Program-made: the position numbers and the translations under genes
Assembly: GCA_027491485.1 (NCBI GenBank)
Contig: JAOZGR010000002.1
Span: 1 to 64,000 of the forward strand
Direction of reading: 5' to 3'
Length of the DNA: 64,000 bases
Source: Thermoproteota archaeon
GTDB taxonomy: Archaea > Korarchaeota > Korarchaeia > Korarchaeales > Korarchaeaceae
Part shown: one piece after another, positions 57,278 to 64,000 of the stretch
How positions within the stretch are numbered: position 1 is the first letter of the stretch
Layout of the letters: every line of letters starts with the position of its first letter
Notes under the pieces: generated by a model
Databases searched by the model: none
The model's input: the letters and a program-made list of their open reading frames with translations, nothing else
What the model was told of the DNA's origin: nothing

Positions 57278-58474
57278 ATGAAGGACGAAGATATGTTCTC
57301 ATTCTTGGTGGAGTTGGTCAAAATAGATACAAATGCTAATGAGAGGAAAAACTACTGGAATATAGCTAGGCTCATAGAGGAGAAGGCAAAGGAAATTGGA
57401 CTTAATACGTATATCCATGTACACAGAGACGATAAAGGAGAAGTCCCTAATGTGATCGCCTGGGCCGATCTGGGGGCTGATAAGAATCTGATATTGTTAT
57501 CTCACTACGATGTAGTCCCAGCAGGGGGATTATGGAGGATTGGAGATAAGACATTCGAGCCGTTCGACCCTTTGAGGATTAATGGTAGGATCTACGGTAG
57601 AGGAGCTGCAGATGATAAATCGGCCATAGCTCTGAGTTTATCTGCTGCCTCAATGATTCTAAGCGAAGGAAAGGCAAGGTATAACCCAGTGGTAGTGGTA
57701 GTAGGAGATGAGGAGGTGGGAGGAACTGGTGTCTTTGCAGTAGCTGAGAGGGGATTCAAGGAGGCAGGTATAAAACCGGATAGGGTGATAGTTATAGATG
57801 CCGCTCCCGACTTCGTTGGGATAGGTGCGAGTGGTGTCATTGGAGGGGAAATTATAGTGAAAGGCAAGGGTGGACATGCAGGTAGGCCTTTCGTTGCTAT
57901 AAATCCAGTCCACTTAGCGATAAGAATAGCAGATGATCTGTTGACCGGTTTCGCTCAACAACATGCCTCATGTGTGTCTGTTATACCTTCTCCCCCAGGC
58001 TCACCGGTACCAAAAATATGGGGAAGGTTTAGTATAACGATAATGAGGGCTGGAGAGAAGCATAACGTCATACCAGACAAAGCGATGCTGGGATTTGATA
58101 TTAGGTTCATACCCGAGGAAGAGAAAGATAGAGTGATTAGTAAATTCCTAGCTGCTGTTAGCTCTACTGCTGCTAGATATGGGGCCAACGTAGAGGTAAA
58201 CATACATGAGACCCTCAATCCGGGCTGGATGACTGATCCAGATCATGAGTTCGTTTCAGAAGTCCTAGATAGCTACGAGAAGTTCTTTGGCAACAGAAGA
58301 GTTGCTGGGTCATTAGGTGGGAACGATGGTTTCATTTTCGCGAGAAAGGGCATTCCTACGGTATCTCTGGGGACGATCGGTTTAGACAGCAGGGCTCACG
58401 CAGATCTGGAGAACGTAGAGGAAGAAATTGTGGTTAAGATTAGGGATCTCTTAGTAGATTTAATGACCCCCTAA
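57278..58474 (+). CDS. M20 family peptidase/deacylase (ArgE/DapE type)
   Basis: Di-metal hydrolase with all ligands: LLSHYDVVP (H, D), GRGAADDKSAIA (bridging D), VGDEEVGGTG (catalytic and ligand E-E), VIDAAPD and final SRAHADLENVE (H). A dimerisation domain occupies about residues 180-295. Possible roles include lysine or arginine deacylation steps or dipeptidase activity; no neighbouring pathway genes fix it. ATG 57278 is chosen because TATTATAAG at about 57247-57254 is 25-30 nt upstream; ATG 57260 would be too close. Confidence 0.9.
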   Translation: MKDEDMFSFLVELVKIDTNANERKNYWNIARLIEEKAKEIGLNTYIHVHRDDKGEVPNVIAWADLGADKNLILLSHYDVVPAGGLWRIGDKTFEPFDPLRINGRIYGRGAADDKSAIALSLSAASMILSEGKARYNPVVVVVGDEEVGGTGVFAVAERGFKEAGIKPDRVIVIDAAPDFVGIGASGVIGGEIIVKGKGGHAGRPFVAINPVHLAIRIADDLLTGFAQQHASCVSVIPSPPGSPVPKIWGRFSITIMRAGEKHNVIPDKAMLGFDIRFIPEEEKDRVISKFLAAVSSTAARYGANVEVNIHETLNPGWMTDPDHEFVSEVLDSYEKFFGNRRVAGSLGGNDGFIFARKGIPTVSLGTIGLDSRAHADLENVEEEIVVKIRDLLVDLMTP

Positions 58475-58475
58475 T

Positions 58476-58772
58476 TCACTTTATTATAAATCTGGGGGGT
58501 TCTATCCACTCACTACCACATTTCGGGCATTTACTTGGTTTCTTAGGCCTCTTTAGGTTATTAAATATGTATCCGCATTTCCTACAGTATGGGGGCTGCA
58601 TCATGAGGGTCTTCCCGTACTTCGCCCTCACAGTCCTAGCTACGTGTTCTAAATGATTATAGATCTCGCGAGACTCTCTTGGACCTAGATCAAGCTCTCT
58701 AGCTATATCATCTACGGACAGAGGATCTTTCGTTAGCATTAATATCTCTAAAATCTTCTCCCTGATGCTCAT
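58476..58772 (-). CDS. HTH/zinc-ribbon transcriptional regulator
   Basis: Short archaeal regulator of the COG3357 type: N-terminal helix-turn-helix (REKILEILMLTKDPLSVDDIARELDLGPRESREIYNHLEHVARTV) and C-terminal zinc ribbon (YCRKCGYIFNN..KKPSKCPKCGSEW). Its target is unknown. The ATG at 58772 lies 26 nt from a TATA block (about 58793-58803) shared with the divergent cycloligase-like gene. Confidence 0.88.
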   Translation of the reverse strand: MSIREKILEILMLTKDPLSVDDIARELDLGPRESREIYNHLEHVARTVRAKYGKTLMMQPPYCRKCGYIFNNLKRPKKPSKCPKCGSEWIEPPRFIIK

Positions 58773-58792
58773 CACATCTCCCTCTTCAGTTA

Positions 58793-58803
58793 ATAATTTA
58801 AAG
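58793..58803. promoter_or_regulatory. shared TATA block of two divergent genes
   Basis: AATAATTTAAA on plus, TTTAAATTATT on minus. It is 26 nt from the ATG of the HTH/zinc-ribbon gene (58772) and 28 nt from ATG 58826 of the cycloligase-like gene, matching the symmetry seen at other divergent pairs in the window. Confidence 0.5.
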
Positions 58804-58825
58804 CAAGATGAGTCTATCTAATGGC

Positions 58826-59551
58826 ATGAATGAGATAAAAAGGAAGAAGAACGAAATTAGGCTGAAAATATGGGATCTCCTTGAGAAGAGTGGGGTGGCA
58901 AGGTTTCCTAAGCCAGTTATGGGTAGAATACCCAATTTTAAGGGAGCTGAGCAGGCTGCTGTTAACTTAACAATGCAGCCGGAGTGGAGAGATGCTAGAG
59001 TTGTGTTCGTCAACCCTGATTCGCCACAGAGACATGTGAGGATGCTTGCCTTGATGCAGGGCAAGGTCCTTGTAATGGCAACTCCCCGACTTAGGGAGGG
59101 TTTCCTTCTCCTCGATCCCAGGAAAATCGCGCCTTATCGTTATCCTGAAGCCTCTACGATAAGGGGAGCCTTTAAATGGGGAATTAAAATCGGTCTGGAT
59201 GTCCCAAAGATATATCTGAAGGTGACCGGTTCGGTTGCTGTTGATCTAATGGGAAGGAGGCTCGGCAAAGGGCATGGCTACTCCGAGATAGAGTACGGAA
59301 TACTAGGTGAGATAGGTGCTTTAGACTCGGATACGCCAGTTGCAACTACAGTCCATGAACTCCAGATAGTGAGTGAGATACCAGAGGAGGAGCACGATAT
59401 GCCAGTTCATCTGATAGTTACACCTGAGAGGGTTATGAGGACGAATGCCAAAGGTAAGCCCAGGATCTTATGGGAATTAGTAGATGAGGAGATCCTACGA
59501 GAAATCCCTATATTAAAGAAGCTTAGGGAGATGAAATCAATCGGTAATTAA
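58826..59551 (+). CDS. 5-formyltetrahydrofolate cycloligase-like protein
   Basis: NagB/RpiA-fold protein of the MTHFS family (COG0212). Recognisable are IWDLLEKSGVARFPKPVMGRIPNFKGAEQAA, NPDSPQRHVRMLALMQGKVLVMATPRLREGFLLLDP, GSVAVDLMGRRLGKGHGYSEIEYGIL and TTVHELQIV. Archaeal forms may act on folate or modified folate analogues; activity is not proven. ATG 58826 fits a leaderless start 28 nt from the TATA block; ATG 58808 is 18 nt upstream of it. Confidence 0.85.
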   Translation: MNEIKRKKNEIRLKIWDLLEKSGVARFPKPVMGRIPNFKGAEQAAVNLTMQPEWRDARVVFVNPDSPQRHVRMLALMQGKVLVMATPRLREGFLLLDPRKIAPYRYPEASTIRGAFKWGIKIGLDVPKIYLKVTGSVAVDLMGRRLGKGHGYSEIEYGILGEIGALDSDTPVATTVHELQIVSEIPEEEHDMPVHLIVTPERVMRTNAKGKPRILWELVDEEILREIPILKKLREMKSIGN

Positions 59552-60037
59552 CTTGTTAACTGGGAAGAGACCTTCATGCGGACTTTTAAGGACCATTAAG
59601 GTATGGGTCCTCTCTACATCCGGATAGCGAGCTAGTTCCGCTATCAAGAATCTCGTTAGCTCGTCAATGCTCCGCGCCCTGACTTTAAGCAATATATCGA
59701 AATCTCCAGTTATTATATGGGCTTCCTCGATCCATGGTAGATCGAATCTCCTCTCTGACTCACTAGTGATCTTTTCAACGAAAACCTCTTGGTTAGATTT
59801 TCCCTGTATCGGCTTACCCCTCTTAACTTGGACGAGGACAAATGCTGTGAGTTGATAGCCTAACTTCCTATAATCTAAAATGGCCGTAAATCCTTTCACA
59901 TGCCCTGACTCTATCAATTTCCTAAAGCGGGATGTTAAAGTTGTTCTTGGTGCCTTCACCCTTTTAGATAACTCAGTCAGGGTAATCCTTCCATCTCTAA
60001 CAATTTCGTTCAGTATGCGGGCATCCAGCGTGTCCAT
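59537..60037 (-). CDS. Lrp/AsnC family transcriptional regulator
   Basis: The N-terminal HTH (MDTLDARILNEIVRDGRITLTELSKRVKAPRTTLTSRFRKLIESGHVKGFTAILD) and C-terminal RAM domain (TAFVLVQVKRG...IEEAHIITGDFDILLKVRARSIDELTRFLIAELARYPDVERTHTLMVL) are both clear. The reading frame stays open to 60226, but ATG 60037 gives the family N-terminus and lies about 27 nt from TTTTTATTTTAAGG, so the mRNA is probably leaderless. Its 3' end overlaps the cycloligase-like gene by 15 nt. Confidence 0.93.
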   Translation of the reverse strand: MDTLDARILNEIVRDGRITLTELSKRVKAPRTTLTSRFRKLIESGHVKGFTAILDYRKLGYQLTAFVLVQVKRGKPIQGKSNQEVFVEKITSESERRFDLPWIEEAHIITGDFDILLKVRARSIDELTRFLIAELARYPDVERTHTLMVLKSPHEGLFPVNKLITD

Positions 60038-60084
60038 ATGGTAAATAGTTAATGCCTTAAAATAAAAATTCTGGACATAAATAG

Positions 60085-62187
60085 TTATATGAAGCCGAGG
60101 AAGAGCGCTGACCAGTAGACCAAGGATGCAGTAATTAGAGCAAGTCCTAATTCCATTAATATTGTAATTATAACATATTTGCCTATTCTGAGTTCTGTGA
60201 ACAGAGCAGCAACCGTTGCTAAGCATGGGACATAGTAGTTCATTGCTAGCGCGAGAGATATTGCCTTTACAGGAGTTATACCAATGGACTTCAGGGCTTC
60301 TATTGGATCTGGTACGCCAGCTATGCTTGAGAACGTTATAAGTAACCCTTCCTTAGCCACAAATCCTACTTCGAATGCTAGCGCGTATCTCCAGTCAGGA
60401 AGCCCTATTAAACCAGTAATAGGAACTAAGAGCCTACCCAGCATTGCTGCATAACTACCAGCAATATTTCCATTAGATAGAAAACCTGAAGGCCCGAAGT
60501 TAAGGAGATACCATGTCGCTATACCTAAACCCAAGATTAGGAGTCCTGCTCTCCTGAGGAAATGCTCCGTGTTACTCCTAGCGTACCACCAGATTACCCT
60601 GAGACTCGGTCTATGGTAGGGCGGAAGTTCCATTAGGAGATCGGGGGCATGTTCCACTTTGAACAGATATTTATTCAGTAGCTTTGATGTTAGCAAGTAG
60701 AGAATAAAGCTCAGAATATAGATGGAGACGGTCAATATGGACTGATGAAGTGGGTTCGCAAATGCAGCAGATGCTATAGTTAGTAGGACTAGAAGCCTGG
60801 CCTGACAGGGGATTAAAGGTGAGGTCATGGCCGTCACCATTCTCTCCCTATCATCATCTATCCCCCTAGTTGAGACGACAGCAGCTACACTACATCCCAT
60901 TCCTAGGGCAGCAGGGAAGAACGCCCTTCCGCTGAGACCAAACCTCCTAAATAAGTTATCATATGCAACAGCTGCTCTTGGAAAGAGACCGCTGTCCTGC
61001 ATTGCACCTAGGAATATATAAGCCATCAGTAAGAGGGGGACGAAGGAGATTAGGGTCCCTAGGCTGCCAATGAGACCTTCTGTTATCAGACTAGTTAGCC
61101 ATCCATTGTACCCCAGAGAGTTCATCCATCCCCCTACTGTCGTGGAGAGCCAATCGAACATTAGGCCAAGTACCCCAGAGAGGCTGTATTCCTCTACGAG
61201 ACCCGCTAGCTCGCCATACCCCAAATGCTCTAGAATTATATTGAGGGGGAATCCCGTATTTACTGCAAATATGAGGAAGAAAGTGGCTAATATAACGAAT
61301 GTGGCTGCTATGGGACCAAATATGGGATGAAGCATTACCTTATCTAGTCTCTCAGATAGGCTGGGGGTAGCTAGTCTTACCCTAGCTACACAGGACTTAA
61401 CGAGATCATCTATGAACATGTACCTAGAGCCTATTGCTATCTTCTCAGGATCTTCACCAAGCTCTATTTCAGCTCTTTCCCTTACGGATCTAACGTAATC
61501 TGCTAAATCTTGATCTACTTTCTTCAGTTCCTCGAATATCTTGTCATCGCCTTCCAATAGTCTAATAGCTGCCCATCTAGGTGGATAATCCTTTAAAGCA
61601 CCTTTTATCCTGAGGTGCCTTGCGATCTCATATATGTATGGTTCTAGTCCGTCATAGTCTATTTTAAGAGATTCCCTCCTGATAGTTTTCCCCTCAGCAA
61701 CTTCTAGTATTCTATCCAGTAGGACTCCCACTCCTATTCCCTTTAAAGCAGAGATTGGGACTACAGGAACCCCTAATCTTGATTTTAGGCCCTGAAAGTC
61801 TATGTGCAAGCCTCTCTTACTCGCTGCATCTATCATATTGACTGCCACTACTACCCTATCATAGAGTTCCATCGCCATCACTGCTAGGTAGAGGGATTTC
61901 TCGAGCGATGTGGCATCAACTACTACCACTAAGACGTCAGGTTTCTCCTTCACTAGAAACTCTCTAGCTATGAGCTCACCTATATCCTGGGCTGAGAAGC
62001 TGTAGGTCCCAGGTAGGTCTACTACCTTTATCTTCACATTATGATGCTCAATATATCCCTCAGTCCTCGTTAAGGTGACCCCAGGCCAGTTAGCAACATG
62101 TACATCCCCTCCCGTTATCCTATTGAAAAGGGTACTCTTGCCAACATTTGGAGAACCAGCTATTGCTACTAAGATCTCTCTGACCAC
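60085..62187 (-). CDS. feoB: ferrous iron transporter FeoB
   Basis: G-protein-coupled Fe2+ permease. Cytosolic G domain: IAGSPNVGKSTLFNRITGG (G1), VANWPGVTLT (G2), DLPGTYSFS (G3), VNMID (G4), and SALKG (G5). A helical GDI-like region precedes two GATE membrane halves (GSLGTLISFVPLLLMAYIFLGAMQDSGLFPRAAVAYDNLFRRFGLSGRAFFPAALGMGCSVAAVVSTRG). A GTG at 62187 with a perfect GGAGGTGA 4-5 nt upstream is the likely start; ATG 62205 would overlap feoA by 19 nt. Iron uptake is probably controlled by the operator before feoA. Confidence 0.96.
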   Translation of the reverse strand: MVREILVAIAGSPNVGKSTLFNRITGGDVHVANWPGVTLTRTEGYIEHHNVKIKVVDLPGTYSFSAQDIGELIAREFLVKEKPDVLVVVVDATSLEKSLYLAVMAMELYDRVVVAVNMIDAASKRGLHIDFQGLKSRLGVPVVPISALKGIGVGVLLDRILEVAEGKTIRRESLKIDYDGLEPYIYEIARHLRIKGALKDYPPRWAAIRLLEGDDKIFEELKKVDQDLADYVRSVRERAEIELGEDPEKIAIGSRYMFIDDLVKSCVARVRLATPSLSERLDKVMLHPIFGPIAATFVILATFFLIFAVNTGFPLNIILEHLGYGELAGLVEEYSLSGVLGLMFDWLSTTVGGWMNSLGYNGWLTSLITEGLIGSLGTLISFVPLLLMAYIFLGAMQDSGLFPRAAVAYDNLFRRFGLSGRAFFPAALGMGCSVAAVVSTRGIDDDRERMVTAMTSPLIPCQARLLVLLTIASAAFANPLHQSILTVSIYILSFILYLLTSKLLNKYLFKVEHAPDLLMELPPYHRPSLRVIWWYARSNTEHFLRRAGLLILGLGIATWYLLNFGPSGFLSNGNIAGSYAAMLGRLLVPITGLIGLPDWRYALAFEVGFVAKEGLLITFSSIAGVPDPIEALKSIGITPVKAISLALAMNYYVPCLATVAALFTELRIGKYVIITILMELGLALITASLVYWSALFLGFI

Positions 62188-62408
62188 TAAGTCACCTCCA
62201 CCCATATTCTAGATGCTACATTTCGCCCTATTGCCAGCATCATTCCCCTTACCCTGATTACCACAGGCCCTACTGAATTTGAGATCACTTCCACAAATTC
62301 ACCCGGTAGTAACCCCATTTCCATCAGTCTGCGAGCTTTCCCTCTGCCTACATCAAGTGTTACAATTCTCCCTCTTTGACCAGGCATTAGGAAGGCTAGT
62401 GGAATCAT
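62187..62408 (-). CDS. feoA: FeoA family protein
   Basis: Small SH3-like partner of FeoB: IPLAFLMPGQRGRIVTLDVGRGKARRLMEMGLLPGEFVEVISNSVGPVVIRVRGMMLAIGRNVASRIWVEV. ATG 62408 has GAGGAG 5 nt upstream and is preferred to GTG 62432. Its stop codon shares a base with the feoB start. Confidence 0.95.
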   Translation of the reverse strand: MIPLAFLMPGQRGRIVTLDVGRGKARRLMEMGLLPGEFVEVISNSVGPVVIRVRGMMLAIGRNVASRIWVEVT

Positions 62409-62435
62409 CTTACTCCTCAATTTTGGAACCACGCT

Positions 62436-62449
62436 TTAGGGATATCTAA
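62436..62449. promoter_or_regulatory. DtxR-like operator before feoAB
   Basis: TTAGG-GATA-TCTAA is an interrupted palindrome that differs by one base from the TTAGG-N4-CCTAA form recognised by DtxR-type iron repressors. It overlaps the predicted promoter region between ACTTATTAAAG and the feoA start. The DtxR-family gene at 9967-10419 could act here. Confidence 0.5.
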
Positions 62450-62471
62450 CTTTAATAAGTGTATTGAAAAT

Positions 62472-64000
62472 TTAAAACCTCTTATTGAGGGATATCCTGA
62501 AGGGAGAGAGTCCTCTCCTTCTAATTCTAGATAACCTCTCCTCTACAGTCCCCTTAGTGATTATTTCGTACACATCAGCTATCTTATTTTGCCCTCCCCT
62601 GATCACTCTCCCGATCCTTTGGGCCATCTGTCTCCTCGAACCAGATCCGCTCACGATTATGGCCACATCTGCATCCGGAACATCTATCCCTTCATCTAAG
62701 ACCCTAGTAGTCACGATTATGTTTATCTCTCCTTTCCTGAATCTATCGAATATTTTTGCCCTATTTCTAGTTCGTCCTACCAGTAATTCAACTCTATAGC
62801 CTTCCTTCCTTGTTTTCTCATAGATCTCCTCTGCCTGGTCCACATACTCTGTAAATATGAGGACCTTCCTATCTCCGACTTCTCTAAGTAATTCTAAAAC
62901 CTTGTCCACCTTAGCCTTAGCTTTTAAGGCATATTTCCGCTCAACAAGCCTCCTCTCCTCTTCACTTCTAGCTATGAGAATTTCCCCCCTCATTCTCCTT
63001 ATCTCATCATCCGATAGCTCGACATATATCAAGTGGTGTCTTATAGGAGCTAAGAAGCCTGCTTTCATTAGCTCTATGTAGCTAATCTTGTATACTATGT
63101 CACCGGCGGTCATGAATATCAAATGCTCGTTACCATCAACCCTTTCGGGGGTAGCAGAGAGGCCCAGCCTATACTTGGCCTTAGCCTTGAAAGCTATCTC
63201 TTTGAACGTAAGTGCGGGCACGTGATGGACCTCATCAAATATTATGAGGGCAAACTTATCGAATAGCTTATCAATATGCTTAGCCACGGAGTTATAAATG
63301 CCAACAGTGATCCCCTTGATCTCCTTCCTTTTACCAGTAAATATCCCTGGGCTATACGATAGCTTTTCGTTGATCAGTTCTGACCATTGCTTAGCGAGTT
63401 CCTCAGTAACTACACAGATTAGGGTGCTTTGGGAGGTTCTAAATAACGCCTCCAGTCCCACGTAAGTTTTTCCGGCTCCCGTCGGCATGACCACAGTACC
63501 AAACTTCCCATTCCTCTCCCAATTCTTGATTGCTTCCTCTTGAAAGGGAAAGAGGGAGTACCCCTTGAATAGATCGATTGGGCTCTCTGGCCAGTCTACC
63601 TCATCCTTAATGGCATAACCATGTTGTTTAGAGATGTCCCTTATCTTGTGATACATAAAATAGGGCGCTTCATACGTTGCATAACATATTCTCCTAAGTA
63701 TCTTAAGTTCCTTTACCTCTACATCCCTTAACGTCTTGACATAATACCTAATCGTGGAGATAGAATCTAGTGTCTTTATCACCGGCTCCTCCGGGTAGCT
63801 TATATTCAAGATCATCTTGCCGTTCCTATCGGAGAGTATAATCTCCTTCTTCGCCATCAAGAGTTTTTCCAGATGCTTGAGATGCTCCTCCCTATAGTAA
63901 CCATTTATGGCATTTATTATCGTGTCATAAGCCCTCAGAGGCCCTTCTTTGGAGAGTATCCTTCTTACTTGGTCGAAATCTATTATAGCAATACCCCTCT
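62472..64000 (-). CDS. xpb: XPB/Rad25-type DNA helicase (5' end probably outside window)
   Basis: Superfamily 2 helicase with PTGAGKTYVGLEALF (motif I), IIFDEVHHVPALTF (II), LSATPERVDG (III), VLIFTEYVDQAEEIYE, LVGRTRN, TTRVLDEGIDVPDADVAIIVSGSGSRRQMAQRIGRVIRGG (V-VI). XPB acts in repair and, in archaea, with the nuclease Bax1. A TTG/ATG at 63860/63857 would give 462 residues, but the frame remains open to the window edge and encodes plausible helix (RRILSKEGPLRAYDTIINAINGYYREEHLKHLEKLL), with no other ATG/GTG/TTG, so the gene may extend beyond 64000. Confidence 0.88.
   Translation of the reverse strand, partial: RGIAIIDFDQVRRILSKEGPLRAYDTIINAINGYYREEHLKHLEKLLMAKKEIILSDRNGKMILNISYPEEPVIKTLDSISTIRYYVKTLRDVEVKELKILRRICYATYEAPYFMYHKIRDISKQHGYAIKDEVDWPESPIDLFKGYSLFPFQEEAIKNWERNGKFGTVVMPTGAGKTYVGLEALFRTSQSTLICVVTEELAKQWSELINEKLSYSPGIFTGKRKEIKGITVGIYNSVAKHIDKLFDKFALIIFDEVHHVPALTFKEIAFKAKAKYRLGLSATPERVDGNEHLIFMTAGDIVYKISYIELMKAGFLAPIRHHLIYVELSDDEIRRMRGEILIARSEEERRLVERKYALKAKAKVDKVLELLREVGDRKVLIFTEYVDQAEEIYEKTRKEGYRVELLVGRTRNRAKIFDRFRKGEINIIVTTRVLDEGIDVPDADVAIIVSGSGSRRQMAQRIGRVIRGGQNKIADVYEIITKGTVEERLSRIRRRGLSPFRISLNKRF

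Noticed and set aside
1-64000. CRISPR arrays, insertion sequences, prophage or integrase sites
   Set aside because: No direct-repeat array, transposase, integrase or terminal repeats were seen; the content is housekeeping throughout.

Overview
The window is a densely packed archaeal chromosome segment. Archaeal markers are TFE, archaeal NAC, MBF1, Rpo3/Rpo4, Cbf5, Pus10, aIF5A, SRP54 with a 7S RNA, isopentenyl phosphate kinase, the class I CCA enzyme, and eukaryote-type ribosomal proteins (S4e, L14e, L18e, L19e, L21e, L30, L32e, L34e). GC-rich tRNAs, a cysteine-rich Rpo3, an intron-containing tRNA and an Asp-ligated ferredoxin of the Pyrococcus type suggest a thermophile, probably of the TACK side. 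A korarchaeote-like lineage is my best guess, but it is unproven from sequence alone. No rRNA, CRISPR array, IS element or prophage was seen.

Layout. 1-5 kb: PHP phosphoesterase (cut by the edge), SecB-like protein, stand-alone ATP-cone protein, inositol-phosphatase-type enzyme, tRNA-Thr, aspartate kinase and homoserine dehydrogenase. 5-11 kb: TatA, TatC, two MoeA proteins (one fused to a periplasmic-binding-like domain), MoaB, a DtxR-type repressor and a ferredoxin, which together look like a molybdenum/tungsten cofactor and Tat export block. 10.8-24 kb: SRP RNA, RpiA, a DRG-like GTPase, MBF1, NAC, HIT, TFE with DUF2110, four tRNAs, a radical SAM enzyme, TruA, a VIT1-like protein, 6-phospho-3-hexuloisomerase, CCA enzyme, enolase and an M42 peptidase. 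24-34 kb: PheT/PheS, a radical SAM-TRAM protein, then a phosphoesterase / ECF-S / type II pantothenate kinase / Nudix / NadM cassette suggestive of cofactor salvage, COG1855 ATPase and IPK.

34-54 kb is almost entirely minus strand and holds the information-processing superoperons: DUF655-Rpo4-L21e-Pus10-SRP54-aIF5A, S9-L13-L18e, tRNA-Leu, Rpo3, an unrecognised coiled-coil protein, S11-S4-S13, tRNA-Ser, Cbf5-L14e-L34e, EMC3/DUF106-SecY-L15-L30-S5-L18-L19e-L32e-L6-S8-S14-L5-S4e-L24-L14. S14 (54 aa) is easily missed. The spc-type operon begins at L14; S17 and the upstream S10-type genes are absent, and adk lies displaced at 56.5 kb. 54-64 kb: TauE/SafE with DUF1634, an MFS transporter, Adk, an M20 peptidase, an HTH/zinc-ribbon regulator, a 5-formyl-THF cycloligase-like protein, an Lrp regulator, FeoB/FeoA with a DtxR-like box in the promoter, and an XPB-type helicase running to the edge.

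The genome is very compact: convergent genes commonly overlap at their 3' ends, and several divergent gene pairs appear to share one A/T-rich TATA-like block placed about 25-30 nt from each start codon, implying leaderless transcripts in both directions. Most promising for follow-up are the pantothenate/NAD salvage cassette with a possible structured leader, GC-rich hairpin regions at 48.24-48.31 kb and 43.27-43.39 kb, the coiled-coil gene inside the RNA polymerase/ribosomal operon, and the sugar isomerase whose conserved N-terminus lacks any ATG/GTG/TTG.
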